This document shows positions 10,316-24,400 of a DNA stretch of 64,000 nt, in pieces. Under the pieces are notes generated by a model. That model searched no databases and was not told the DNA's origin. It saw only the letters and a program-made list of their open reading frames with translations. The stretch's first letter is position 1, and every line of letters starts with the position of its first letter. Position numbers and translations under genes: made by a program. This DNA comes from Onchidella celtica (lineage: Eukaryota; Mollusca; Gastropoda; Systellommatophora; Onchidiidae): the NCBI GenBank assembly GCA_963931925.1, contig OZ007583.1, positions 9,963,372 through 10,027,371 of the forward strand, written 5' to 3'.

Positions 10316-12253
10316 ACATTTTTGAAACTGTCTATCTCTTTTGTAGTAACCCTGTAATCTATCGAAACTTTACTATGCCTTTAAAAATGTTGAGTTTTTT
10401 AAGCCTTTTAATCAGCTAAATTGTGAATGGTGTATCAAATATCAGAGCTGTATAATCCAGTGATAACATGCAGATTCTGAGTTTGTTTCAGACTCAATAA
10501 GCAGCAATAAACAGCTGAGCATTCTCACTGAGCCTGTTGCTTGTAGGATGCCAGTGTTATCTCCAAAGCAGAACTCCTGATGGACTGAAATGCATGACAC
10601 AGACACAGACACAGACAGATTTTGCCAATGTCAATCATATAAAAAATTATGACTTTCTTTGTCTGGTTGACTTGAGGTTTGCACAATGATGAATATACTG
10701 GCCAATAATTTACAAAAGAGCAGCCATTTCAGTCCAATAAATCTGTATAACCAAGTACCATTGGTGTTAACATTGCTCTAGTTTTTCTTTATCTTTTGGC
10801 TTAGGGGCAAAACCTTTGATTTTTTCCATTTTTTTAGTTATCCCATATTAAAACTATAAAGCTGCCATTTTTTTTCTTGTTGTTGTTTTGTTTTAACTAA
10901 ACCATTGATATATAATGTTTTTATGACTCATGAATTACATTAAAAAAACTGTTATTTTATGAACGCTAGTTGAAGCTCACTAATCTGGGGCTGTTATTGA
11001 AGGCAGTATTTAAAGCAAAATTTAATTCCTGGCAGCCAATTGTAAATCTCATATTCAACAGGATTTGGGGCTTTTTCTGAGGACATATTATCCAGTTACC
11101 AAGATATTGTGCATTTCCCCCCTTACACCGAAGCCAATATATCGGGATGTGACATACTTCTTCACTTACACCAAACTAACTTTTTTTTTTGAGGTCTTCA
11201 ATTGGAACAGTTTGACACAATTACAGAATGTTATCACTTTCATCTTTGGCAGCCAGTTACAAATGGTCCAGGAGCTAAAGGTCCAAAAGTTTAAGACACA
11301 CTGGTGAAATTTCTTCCCTCTGAAATCTCAGTGTGATATTATGTTCCTTCCAGTCTATTCACCCTGCTTCTCCCAGCATCTATACTAACACTTTATAACA
11401 ACCCCAAATGAGGCGAATGCCTTGCTAGCACCCCTCTTTTTCCATGGAATGAGAACCCCTGTACCTCAAGACTTTGCGCAGAAGCACTGGACTCATTACT
11501 ATGCTTGTTATGCAGTTGTTTTACAAAGGTGAGGCTGTTTTGTCATCACTGTCTTGCAAGAATTAACAAGCATCAGTTAGAGAGGAGCCAAGCCTTATGA
11601 ATATAAGATTTCAATTGTCTGGCATGAAATACTGTTTCATTTGTTAAATCAAGAATGAAAGAAGACACTAGTGGATCTACTGGGAGCCAACAACATTCTT
11701 TCACAATCCTATTAACATGGCCTCAGACTACTTTGTAACATACAAGTCTAATGTGTGCTACCTTTGAACAGTATATAGAACAGATCAATAGCTACCGTAT
11801 GACATGTAAATGCACCCTGCACTACAACTTTGCTTCACCCCTAACAAAGTCCACATTGGCAACTTGTCTCTATGTGCCCTCAACCATTCACTATACGGGG
11901 TGGATAATGCAAATCATTGCAACAATCAACTGTTTAAATGAAAATATCGAGGGGTATTTGCCATATTGTTGTATGTGACATTTGGATATTTTGAGCTTTT
12001 GCCACTAAAGTGGTTCTCTTACTCCTAATTTCATTATGTATAAGTGTCATTCCAATTGGTTAAAACTTTTCAAGAGATGTGTTTGTGATGTAATGTATGC
12101 TCCAAAAGGCAAAAATGCACAAACAACAATATGGTAAATACCCGACTATATGCACGTATTCAGTTGTCTCAGTCCATCCATGCATCAAACACATTTGCCC
12201 AGCCATACAGTAGATATCTACAGTATTCACAAACACTTGATTCGCCAACATTA

Positions 12254-12400
12254 TCATTTTCTTTTGGACATTTTCTTCTGCTCTTTCTCCTTCTGTTTTC
12301 TCTCTTTCTCTTGTAGTTTCTTCTCTCGTTCCATGCTGACCTTCATTTCTTTGATCTTTTTCTTCATCAACTCTCTGTCTTTGCCACTGACACCCATAGC
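12254..12400 (-). CDS. PPP1R9A: Neurabin terminal exon: basic C-terminal helix and stop
   Basis: Acceptor ttcccttgcag, stop TGA at 12256-12254. Encodes the end of the SAM region ([20 protein letters not shown]) and a highly charged Lys/Glu/Gln helix ending MSKRK. Vertebrate neurabin-1 ends in the same type of KKKLKEMK helix. A hAT-like insertion (12430-12630) sits only 30 bp upstream of the acceptor. Confidence 0.95.
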   Translation of the reverse strand, partial: AMGVSGKDRELMKKKIKEMKVSMEREKKLQEKERKQKEKEQKKMSKRK

Positions 12401-15400
12401 CTGCAAGGGAAAAGCAATTTACATTAGACCAGTGTTTCTCGAGGTGGGGAGCATGCCCCACCGGGAGGGCTGAGGCAATATTCTGGTGGGGCATTGAACA
12501 TCAGAATGGGGGTTAGTGATATATACTGCATATTAACTTCATCCGATCATGGTGTGGTGCATGTTTTTTTTTTTGATTTTTTTTTAAAAACTGAAGTAGG
12601 GCATGGGACGAAAAAGGTTAACAAACACTGCATTAGATCAAAAAAAAAAATAAAAAATGAAAATCTTCAGATGTGACAGGAAATCTTTAGATAGCAAGAA
12701 CCCCTGCCAAACAAAGTGTTTCAGCCCTTGACTTCCTATCCACTCCAAGTGAACAGATCACAACCCTGGTGTTCCCCTGCAGTATTTTTGGGTTGATGAA
12801 ACTGGACAACTTTCAATTAAAATATTTCATAGCATGAACACAGATGGCGCACAGAACAGAAACACGATCATGAGTTGAATCTTGTAAAACAGTTTCGCAG
12901 GAAATACACCTTTGTCACTGAAACAGTTTGAAACAATTTACTTTCCAACAAAACAGCATCACAAACATGTTCAGACCAAAGGTTAAAAATCAATATGCCA
13001 CATTGTTCAATCTGGTTACAAAAATGCCCTTTTTTTTTTCTTTTAATATTTGACAGTATCCCCAGGTACGTCTGACATGTTGTGCAAATACAAATTTTAC
13101 TGCACTAAGCATATCCAACTGTCTTGTTCCTTATTCCTCTTGCTTGACCTCAATCCTCCCATGTTGTCTCTCTCTCTCTCTCTTTCTCAGCTCAAACTTA
13201 CATCAGCTTAACTTACTCTACCCAGTCACTGCAAAGCCCCCACCCCCCACACACACACACACACACATACACACCTGTTGCATGTGGCACATATTGATGT
13301 TTGATATCTGATTTCTATCTTAACTGTTTTGTTCAATTTTTTTCTTTGATCTTCCAACATTTCTGTTTTGTCTGATTTTCTAGCTGTCCGTTTTGCCCCA
13401 CTCTACCATCTTCAATATCTCCTCCCCTGTTGCTCTCCTGTTCTTCTCATTTTCGCCTACCTACCTTCAATTTTGCGCTGTCCAACTGCAGCAGCTGACT
13501 GCCCGTGACATTTTTCTCCCTGAAAGATTCTATATACTTCTCCATTTCAAGGGCTATTAACCAGTGACAAACATTCTCAGTGTTCCACTCAGTTATGGGC
13601 CCTGACTGGAACTGGTTTTGGCTGCGTTTGTTGGGGGCTGTGTTCTCCTGCAAAAAATTTCATCACAATGTTAAAAAAGCACCAATGACAAGGGGGGAAA
13701 TATGCATTGTGAAATGCCATTCTTTAATTAACTTTAGGGGTGGAAAGTAGAAGAGCACTAAGTGAGGCATAGGATCCCATGGCAAATCATTCCTTCTCTT
13801 GGTGTAATTTATATGACCTTGTCAGATCAAACTGCTCTGTTGCCCTTCTGTTCCTGATTGCTATCTGCTCACTGCTGTTCTGTTGTCAATCTCATCCATG
13901 CTGTCTACTGCAATGAGGCTTAATATTTTTGGTTCTACTGGAAGGCAAGACGTTTGATGTATGTATGCACTGTTTACATCACTGTTATGCAGACAGGGCA
14001 GTGGACAGAATTTGGAGAGTTGGTTGGTCTCAGTATCCTCTGTCAAGGGTGCCACATTATCCCAGACATGAAAATGCACATATCTCCTTTATTTCTAAAT
14101 TTCAAGAGAAGTTACCAAAAGAATCTGCTGGAATTTTTTACTCTCATATTAAATCTGACAGACAACTGATATTCCGCAAATACAAAGACATAGGCTATGT
14201 ATGAATATCCCTCAAAATGAAGACAGTTGTTCAACACTCACAATAAAACAAATAACTTTCATGATACAAAACCTGAAATTTTCAGCAAAATGAATCCCTC
14301 CTGGAAAGGAGAATGCTGCTATCTGTTAGGGACACTGTGCAGTCCTCATGCAAAAGTTAACCCTTTGAAAACTATTGCCCTGTACACCGGTCAAATTCTA
14401 CGGCAATATATACACTATTGACCTGTACAGTGGTCAGAAGGGTGACACCGCATATTTGTGCTCTTACGTCATCAAAAGTTGCTTTTGGCTGTCATTTTTT
14501 TTTCCCAGTTGTAAACAAAGAGAAACTAGAAGCCGGCGCGTAGTTTGGAGAGGCTTTTTGTGAAATTTTCGTGATGAATGCACAGAATGCAAAGTTTTTT
14601 TATGTATCAAACGGGGCTCAACGTGCTGGACCGCCTGGCATACCAACGCCCAATACTGAAGATAAAAGGTAAGAAAAATATTCTATAATACTCACATTTG
14701 CTCCCTATCCATCAATGTTGTGTTTGTTGTGTGTTTCCATCATTATATTGCTATCTATGAAAATGGCAATTTTGGGCTGGGGGACCAGGGACAGGGGTTC
14801 ATAAGGACAGGGGGACCAGTGTTCAAAGGGTTAACTAATATTACTGTTCTCTGCTATGTGTCATAGCACTGCAAAAAGTCTTTGCAAGAACTGATGGGAG
14901 CCAGAATATCTGAATGCTGAAACTTTTTTTTTTTTTAAATCAGTGATTATTGGGGCCAGATGATTTTTGTTTCCACGTTGAATTTTGGGAAAAGCGCAGG
15001 GGTTACATTTAACCCTCACAGTGACTTGGAAATCTGCTTCCAGTTGACCCTCAGCTGATAGGCCTGTGCAAAGCTCCATGAAAACCCAGCAACTTAAGCA
15101 CTAACAATAGAAGATTATGTCACAAACCGTGATATCGGAGGCTTATCAACAAGGCCCTAAGAAGAGGTAATATATATAGTCATGGCCTTTTATCAATGGC
15201 GGACAAGACAGACATGACCATGATACCGTGGGCTTAACAACTAGGGCTGAGGACGAGAGGACCATGATACCATGATCTTATCCATAGTGGACAGGGAGAG
15301 AAAAACCACGATGTCATGGCCCAAAGACTGCCAGGGCTAGGATTATGTTCTGTTTGCAGGCACAATGACCTTTTCATTGGTGAAATGACCACAGTAACAT

Positions 15401-18400
15401 TTCTGGAAGTTGGTCACGGACTTTTCACACACAAACAAAAAGGGCATTATCAGTACATGTATTTCAGCTATATGATCCAAATAGCCTATCCAAAACAGAA
15501 AGTATGACAGAAATGGGAATTTTCACAAAAAATACACACAAAAAAATCTGCCAGACTGTACTTGAGACTAACCTGGGCTGCTGGTGTCCCTGAGATATTC
15601 AATGTGTACTTTCCTGAACCATCTCCTTCTGGTTCACTGACCATCATGGACGACGTGATGTCACTGTTCACGCTGGATGCTGGTGTTCAAGAAATAAACA
15701 AAGTGACATTAATGAAGCTGGCAGATATTTATCTTTCCTAACATAAAACGCAAGAAAGTTCACCCTAGGAAGTGCAGAAATTTAGCTCCTTGATTTTCCA
15801 CTGGAGGAATTCCATTAATTTTGATGTAACAAATCTCCTAGATATACCAGCTATATGGTCTCACTTTAATTTGCTCTTTTAATATTCTCCCTATGGAATT
15901 TCAATACAAGTTAAATGCTCATGTAAAACATGATGAATTTACTCCGTATCTTATTTTTACCATATTTACCCTTCCACTGTGTCTTACACATACTTTTTAA
16001 AGTTCTGTATGGTTCAAGTTCACTATCTTTAGATGCCACACCAACTTCATAAACAAGCTGTACAAAGTGCTGATATGCTTAAGGAATGGGACACAGTAAG
16101 TGTAAGGATGACTGATAGTGTTGCTTCGAGAGTCTCTTCCAAGGCTACAATCACTGACAGATGTGTGTGTGGACATGGAAAAGTTGGTGTCACAGCTAAA
16201 CAGGAACACGTGTGCAGACAGAGACTGACATGAGATGAGTGTACAATGGTTCTTAGATCTTTTGACATGCTGAGAATTGAGGATCCCCTGAGGTGCTATG
16301 GATTCTCAGTGGGATCCACTGATCACTTGTTGAAAACCCTCGATTTCTTTGTAAAACTTTGTGAGTGCAACGAATTTGGAAGTCAGTACATTTCAAAATA
16401 TTTCATGTTAGTTCTCAGAAAGGTAGCTTCATGTGCTACATATCTCATAAATTATGAAAGGAAAACAGTGGTAAGGTACATTTCTAAAATAATTTTGACA
16501 GCATTTTCAAGGAAAAAAGAGTAACAAATACGAGAAATATATATTTGAGAGGGAAAGAATGTTATACATAATAATAATATATAAAATGATTTCACTACAA
16601 GTAGAAAGAATACGAATTGCAGTTTAAGAGAAAGACAGACAAAGACTATTACAGTACTGTAATTTTCAAATTCTTATAAGAAAACTATTTCAGTAATTTT
16701 GTGTGTTTGTATTGCTGGGATTCTCCATTCAATGTGGCTGAAAACACGGGACATGTATCTCTATTTATTTTTAGTACAGCATTTTTATCATTATCACTAT
16801 AAACTGAGTCTTCTCTGAACTAAGTCAGTGCTGGGTCTGTGGATCTAGAACTTGTCAGTTGTGGAAACTGTGTGTCCTGAGACTATATACATGTATATGA
16901 AATATTCCCCATCTTTGCTGGTTGTTAGGGCAGATGCATGTAGAAAATGCTATTGTGCACGCAATGGTCAACCCTGTGAGTTTCTTAAGTAAAGGTGAGA
17001 ACAAATAAATGCTGCTAGAAACAGCATAGAATAATCAAGGCTGATCAAAGCATTATAAATATAATATATAATATACAACAAGGGCTGTAATTATCAGTGG
17101 AGAAAGGCTGGCAATGTTAAGACAGTGACAATTTAGCTCATACACTGGTGATTCATGTTAGACCTTATGGTATATAGAATTCCACATATTTATTCTACCT
17201 GTTCTGGATTCTCCTAGAGCTGAGAATAAAAAAGCAATTTAAAATTTATTTTTTTTCCCAAAGGTCCTCTGATCTCCCATAGGAAATGAGAAAAGAAGCA
17301 CAAATATTACTCACAGAGCTTTACACTTTACCCCTCCCCCTTTCCATCTGAAGTTGTAATTTCTGTGGTAAAAATGTCTACTGCAATAATTTATGCAAAT
17401 TCAAATTTGGATTTTTGGATTTCCCAGTTTCCATCAAACTTAAGTTATTTGAGTGATTGTCTTTTACAGGACATCTGAAAAATAGAAAATTGGACATCCA
17501 TTATTTCCCAGCTAAAACTACTCTTAGTTTCATCCACACATAGGTATAAAGTGAAGTTTTCCATCTCATTGTCAAACCATACAAAGACAAAAATGATTAA
17601 ATGATATTATATTTTGAATTGATGACAGTTTTCAAAAGAGCACTGACAAATACCAGAAAGACAGAAAACAGAAAAGTTGAGAGACAGAGAAATAATGAAT
17701 TCTTTACTTTGCCCATACAGCGACAGTTCAGTACTACACCTGAATGTTCCAACACCAAGATGAAATGCCTTCCTTTTCAATTTTTGTTATATGACTCCTT
17801 GTTAAATACAGCATGCAATTTGGACCAATTTGACATTCAATTAAGATTATAATACACGCACATTACTGTTCTAAACAACAGGGAATCTACATTCCATATT
17901 ATACCCAGGATTACATTCTGGTCTCTAACATAAAGAGACACTCAGATGAAAAACTGCAAAGTAAATTCTACACAGGAAAATAACTCCAAAAGCCAAGCAG
18001 AAAAAGCAAAAGAAATCATTTCTTCCAGGAATATTTAAAACCATCACCAGCAGGTGACTCAATACTATTTTGGTCCACCACAATGGGTGTCCAAAAAAAA
18101 GGATAAGCAAAAACGAAGAAAATAAAAGCTGACAAACTCCAGTACGGAAAATGATACCACTAGCTCAGCTATGACATCTATCTTTGCAGGGTACAAAACA
18201 GATAAACCAAGCAAGTGGTTCATGTTTATGACTACAAACATTAGCAGTGAATTGTAGTGATCTAACTTATGAAATACCACAGTCAACCCAGTACTATATC
18301 AAAAGTTAAAAATTCCATTTGACCAAGAGAGAGAAGCAACAATTATGCTTTTATGAAAACATTGGGGGCATAAAGAAAAGTGCATCTGGAAAGATTTTCA

Positions 18401-21400
18401 CATCTTTGATAGTCTGTGCTTTTCCAATTTGGTGTGATAGCCCCTGGCTATGTGCCATTCACCACTCAGGTTGTACAGATAAGGTAATTAAGTTTTATTC
18501 TTCCACTGATGCCCACTTTGATGAATTTAGATATGCTTGAAATGATCCATTGAAGCCACCAAAGAACTGAGCTGCTAGATGAAAATACACTTTACTTCAA
18601 ACTTTTTATGAATATTGGGCACTGCAAAATTCTTGACATGAGAATTTCAGTTTTTGTGCATAAAAGAAAATGGTATACCAGTGAAACCTCACCAATTACT
18701 TCAGAATTTTGAGGACTTATTCTTTATAGATTTCCAAATCGCAACAGAAAATTGTTACTTAGATTTGTAGCTTTGAAGATTTCTTTACAATCCAGAATCC
18801 CTACCAATGTTACTGGAACGTAACATGTAACAATTTTTTGCTGGTACAGCAGCTCTAGCCCCCATAAGCGGGACAGCCCCATACCCCCGACAACTCACCA
18901 TCATAGTCCGGATAGCCAGTGTCCAAAACTTTTTTGGAGATGAGAGTAATGCCTGCTGAATCGAGCCCCGGGTCAGAGGCAGATTGTTGGTGGACCAGTG
19001 AGCGATTAGACAGTAAAACCACGCCCCTGGCGGTGTCGTCATCCCGCCCTTTTGATGACGGCTTCCAATTGAATTTGGGGAAGCTGAAGCCTGTGTCATG
19101 CATGCATTTTTTAAATATAGATGTATCTTATATGACGGATGGGCAGGGCATTACTGAGTGTTAATCTCTCAAGACATATCAATAAAATTGGGGAGTAACA
19201 TGAGGGTAGAACACTCTGGGTATTAATGATGTTCAGAAGGATGTCTTACAAGGCCGAATATCTACATATCAGAAAGAGCTGATGTCTCAAAAGTGCGTCA
19301 ATGTTCAAGGATGAGTACGGGAGCTATTTCCAAACTCAGCTGTTTGGTTCTTGATGTCAGCAATGTCCAACTGAGCAGGGGATAAATACGAACAGATGCT
19401 ATCGGCAGAGTTTTCAGATATTTCACACACCAACCCCAGTTGTTTTTTTTGTCTTTCTGTCCCCATTTCCCCAGCTAAACTAGATGTTATTACTGCTCCT
19501 AAGGATTTCATGGTCTAAATTGTTATCTGACCTCAGAATCCATCATTCATGCAAATGAAACTGAAAGAGAAATCACTTTTCACTGGAATAAAGCCTTGAA
19601 ATCAATGTCAAATCGAAACAGGCAAAATAACCACAATGACTTCATTACTGAACCAAAACAGCAAAGCATAACAAAATTACTTTTGTCTCATCCATGAATA
19701 TAGGCACACTCAGAGAATACAAGTGTGGATGATGATAATGATGACAATGATGCTGATGCTACCTACTGCTGCTGCTACTTTTCAAGTGATGTCTTGTGTT
19801 GCCTACAATGAAATGTCACTACTTGCCTACTGTGACATCTCCCTCTTTGTGATGATAATGGTAAAAGCCTTATTAATGATGAAGACGATGATGATCCTAC
19901 AACTTCATGGCACTGCAGGTAATGATATAGATAAAAATCTGTGCTATACACTACACGTGAAGCTATTTATTAAAGCATGCTTGCGCTCATCCTGATTATG
20001 CATGTTTCCAAACTATATCAGTACATTTACAATGCTGGGCAAGCTTTCACTAGTTGGGTGATATAACTTGTACATAGGATATTGCTGTCATTGCACATAA
20101 CATCATCCTTGTTCCCCCCATACAGCATAGATTAGTGACCTCAGATACAATGAAATAATGCATCTCTCCCTTAGCAAAGCCTAATAAACATTTAGAGCCA
20201 TACTGAAAATTTACATTCAATTCCATATAAAGTGTACCTCTGATATTACAGTACAGCGGGTTATGTGCTATGGAGGTGATTTTTTGTTCCCTCTTGTTTC
20301 CTTGTTTGTTTTTGTGTGTGTCCATTTGGCAAGGAATTTTACTTGAAAGAAAGCTCAAGGTATGCAATAAAGATGTTGCACTGAAAATAGCACAAGCCTA
20401 CATGGTGAGGGTTTCTTCCACATGCAGTCTTCCCGGTTTCCGTGTGTACTATGCTTGGTAAACATTACATGGCAGAAACTGCACTTTGTTTAATTGGATG
20501 CAGCCTAACACTAGTAGCATTCTGATGGCAAGGGAACTTAACATGTGTAAATTTAAAAACTCTATGTTGTGAGACTGGTACTCAGTCAGCAGGACTGGTG
20601 CTATGCTGGGTTAGGACATGTATTCAAAGACTGGTGGTCTACTTAATAGAACTCATCCTCTATTTGGTAAGATTTATACCCTTAGCTTTCAGGACTGATA
20701 CTCTCCTTATTATTAGTCTCATATGGTTTACTCATTCATTAAGCTGCCCTTACATCTTAACCCAATCTGGTCTTTCTTTTGTGTTTTATGTGGTTGGACT
20801 TAATTCTGTATACAGCAAAACTGGTAATCTAATACTGGTGCTCTGCTTGACAGGACTTACTCTCCTTTTGGTAAAATTTGTACTTATCTTTCAGGACTAT
20901 TACTCTCCTTATTATGAGTTTCTGCATGGTTGACTCATCTCATTCTGCCCTTTTTAATTCTCTCTGCTCTTTCTCTTTCAACACTCCGCTGATCAGAATT
21001 GTCTCAGATGATAATTTTACACATTTCATACTCGATCCATAATTAATTGTTTCACTGCTTACTAAAGCCGATACAGGTGTGAAATTTAATGCATTTACTC
21101 AAATATTCTCACATCTACCTGGCATATAATTTTCTTATAAATTCCACCATAAACATCAAGCTCCAAAGATCCTTTGTTGAAAATCATGTCAAAGATGAAC
21201 TTTTTTTTTTTTTTTTGTGAGAGAAGAAAACCAAGTGCATGATTGCATGACTCCCCATGTGCTTTAGAAATGAAAGTGCTCTAAAGTTGCCAAGAACTGC
21301 TTTGCCGAATAAAGTAAGTGCTCCCATTACTTGAATGCAGCAGAAAGAAAGTTTTATTAAAATTTACAGCAACCAGTATATAACAGAAGAAAACGACCCA

Positions 21401-24400
21401 GTCAGTGGGGGGGCTGCGTGGCACTGAGAAGTGCAGGATAAAGAAGTCCGTAATACTGGCGCGGAGACAAAACTCAGAATCTCTTGTTTCTCCAACCTTT
21501 GTTCTTATCCCTAACTACTGTTTCATTAACACATATGCTTATTAAATGTGACTTGTTGCACAATTAGCACATCTATCGCCTATGAGCGATCATAACTGGT
21601 TATATGGCTGTATGATAAAGTTTACAATCACTACTGGTAGATATTATGTTGTATGGGGTGAAATTCTAACCTCATCAATTTCTATGCTAATTTACAAACA
21701 TATGAGTGAAAAAAACTATGAAACATCATAAACTCAAAAACACAGAACTCTAAACATGACTTTTAACCATGAAAATGACAAAAACACATGTCAAATCATG
21801 GAACAAATTTCGGTAATGTGTATAAATTTGTAGCATGAGGTTTAGAAACAAATCTGGTTCTAAAATGAGAAGAATATCAATGAAATGCATTCTATCTAGG
21901 TTATAGTCACACTATTCTGAACATGCATAAAATGCTGAGTTTAGGCATGGCTTGAGCAGAGGCTTCATCAAAACATGGACAGCTGACAACTAGATGACAG
22001 GCAGCACTCATTCCTTCACAGACAGGAGCATGATGGAAGAATCCAAACTTGCACTACTCACTACTTGATATATACCAACTGCAGTAAACCTATGGATGAG
22101 TGACTGGTCCCAACCCCCCTCACACAATGTTAACACACTATATTGTTATTAATGTGCTAAAAAATTAAGAAACTGAATGAACAGTATAACCCAGCCCCCC
22201 TAATTTTACAAGACAATTAAGTAAAGGGAAAAAGAAACCAAATCAAAAACAAAAAATATACAGTTTTTTACCTCCACATGGCAGTTACACCGAGGGGATA
22301 TGAATGCCACTATTTTATTTACCCATAAAGTCACATTAGGTCCAGTTACCTCATTACCAATCACTCAAATGCCTACAAGAGTTTGCTCCCCTATACAATG
22401 CCTCATCTCTGCCTAGATGCAGGTCCATGGTTTGATCAAGCCTCCTTATTGTACACAGACAGCATGTAATGTAAACAAACTCAACACATGATGCAAATGA
22501 TGTGGTTGTTGTTGCTGTCGTTACTGTTATTATTCACAAAACAAACACAACACTGAGGGTTAGAAACGCTGTTTGACACTTGCCACAAAATTTCGAAAGA
22601 TTCAGTATTTCTACACAGCAAATGTCTGTGACACTTTCTGTCCAGCCATCACTGGACACCCTCTGCTCAGCTCTGCTCAGATTGAGAACTCCACAAAACT
22701 ATGCAAATAATATACAAAATGGCCTGATATCATTCTTCAGCTACCTGCTTTTAGTTTGTTGATGACAATAAATTGCCAACTTTGTGATCAAAACCCATAA
22801 GATTTCACAACAGTAATCAATATCTCACTGAAATCCATTCTGCATCTTGCTCCCGCCCATGTAAAGTCCATTTTGATCAGAGATGTCAGAGCTTTCCGGG
22901 CAAAACTTTTCACTTTTATTTCATCTTCAGATTTTTTTATTTTTTTTTTCAGATAAGAAAAATGAAGATGACAATGGTATGCTCTGAAAGGGCTTTCCAG
23001 TTTTAGTTTTACAGAGCTCTGTTCAATATGGCTTCACTGCGCCTTGCACGATTTACTGTTCAGTGTTGAGATGTCACTCTATTCAGGAAGAGTAAGAGCC
23101 CAGTGTCAGTGCTCTTACCACAGCCATTACATTTTGTGGCAAGTTCAAATTACATGCAAAACAAAATCTGGGCGACGTTTACAAATTAACAAAAACACAT
23201 AAACAGCAGCTCAAAAATACAAATTAAACATAAAAACTCAAAACCACAGAAAACACATGGGCTGATTTACATAAATTTAGAAAGGAAAAAAAAAGTTACA
23301 AAAAAATGATTTGAATAAAACACTTCTAAAATGAAAGTTTGCACCGGCCGAGATTCAACCAGTCAAATCTATGAGAACAAAAGAAAAAATAACAAGAAAG
23401 AAGAGAAAACTCAATACAAACCTTTGGCAGAGGAAGAGGCTTTAGCTGAAACCAGAGTGACTCCCCCATCACTGTTTGTGGAAGTGTCGTCTGCTGCCAG
23501 CTCGGGGATTTCAGAGTTGCCTCCCTTTAAATGAGGTCGGTTGGGGTCGTAGGAGGTTTGTGAGACACAGGAAGAAGAGTCCGAATAGCTGTCCTCTTTT
23601 CTGTGATAGAAGAAAGGTCCAGGTGACATGAATATATAGCTACATTCTAACCTGGAATGACGACATAATGTGATGTTAAATAATCTTCTTGTATATATTA
23701 CTATAATTATGTCCTATACAAATATTCATAAATATTGTATCATCATCCACATGATGAACTGGTGTTCCATTCTGAACTGCATGTTCTGTTTTTTTACATT
23801 TTTGAGATCGACATACCATTAACTTGTTACCCTGAAAGGGATTTCACAAAATTCAAATTATTTTTGGTAAAAATGCATTTGTCAAACTGGCATATCATTA
23901 CAGCAACTCCACCTGGCTTTATTATGACCAGCCTAAGTATTATGATATGCTGCTTCATCATACAGAAAGTTGCCCATTTGGTATGTGAGCATGCATTGTA
24001 ATTGTATGATTGACCAACTACAGCAGTTCCCATGCAATACAAGCATGGGAAACATAACCTGTGGGAGTGGGTATCCTTGTCCCATGGTCACTTTTCTGTA
24101 TGACAAACAAGCATATTGCTCACATGAATGGGGCGTCTCTTAGAAATTTCCTGACAAGACAAAAGGAGGTGTGGGGACGTACACTACCATTTCAAAACTG
24201 GGAGTTTTGGTGATATGGTTCATCACACAAACAACGATATAATGCCATATAAATATATCAAAGTTGACAACAATGTCAAAATGTTCATGTTTTGACAAGT
24301 CTTGACTTTAAATTGTTGGACATATAACTTGTACATTCAACTGAGTAAAATTTATGAAATACTTCTTAGTACTAATCATGTGTCTACATAGTTCTTACAT

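Larger units (their letters stand above)
5751..12253. other. Region between the membrane-protein gene and the neurabin stop
   Basis: No convincing gene. It contains a SINE (6484-6752), a fold-back element (6759-6954), two inverted-repeat MITEs (7159-7412, 7832-8073) and a GTGAGTGG-type MITE (8305-8537). The part nearest 12253 is presumably the neurabin 3' UTR. An 86-residue minus-strand frame at 6140-5880 is open but unrecognised. Confidence 0.5.

Noticed and set aside
12150-12473. Plus-strand frames opposite the neurabin last exon
   Set aside because: Phe/Ser/Leu-rich shadows of the Lys/Glu-rich coding strand.
16033-16268. Possible additional neurabin exon or antisense gene
   Set aside because: The flanking exons already join in phase, no good acceptor/donor pair fits, and the sequence has no recognisable motif.
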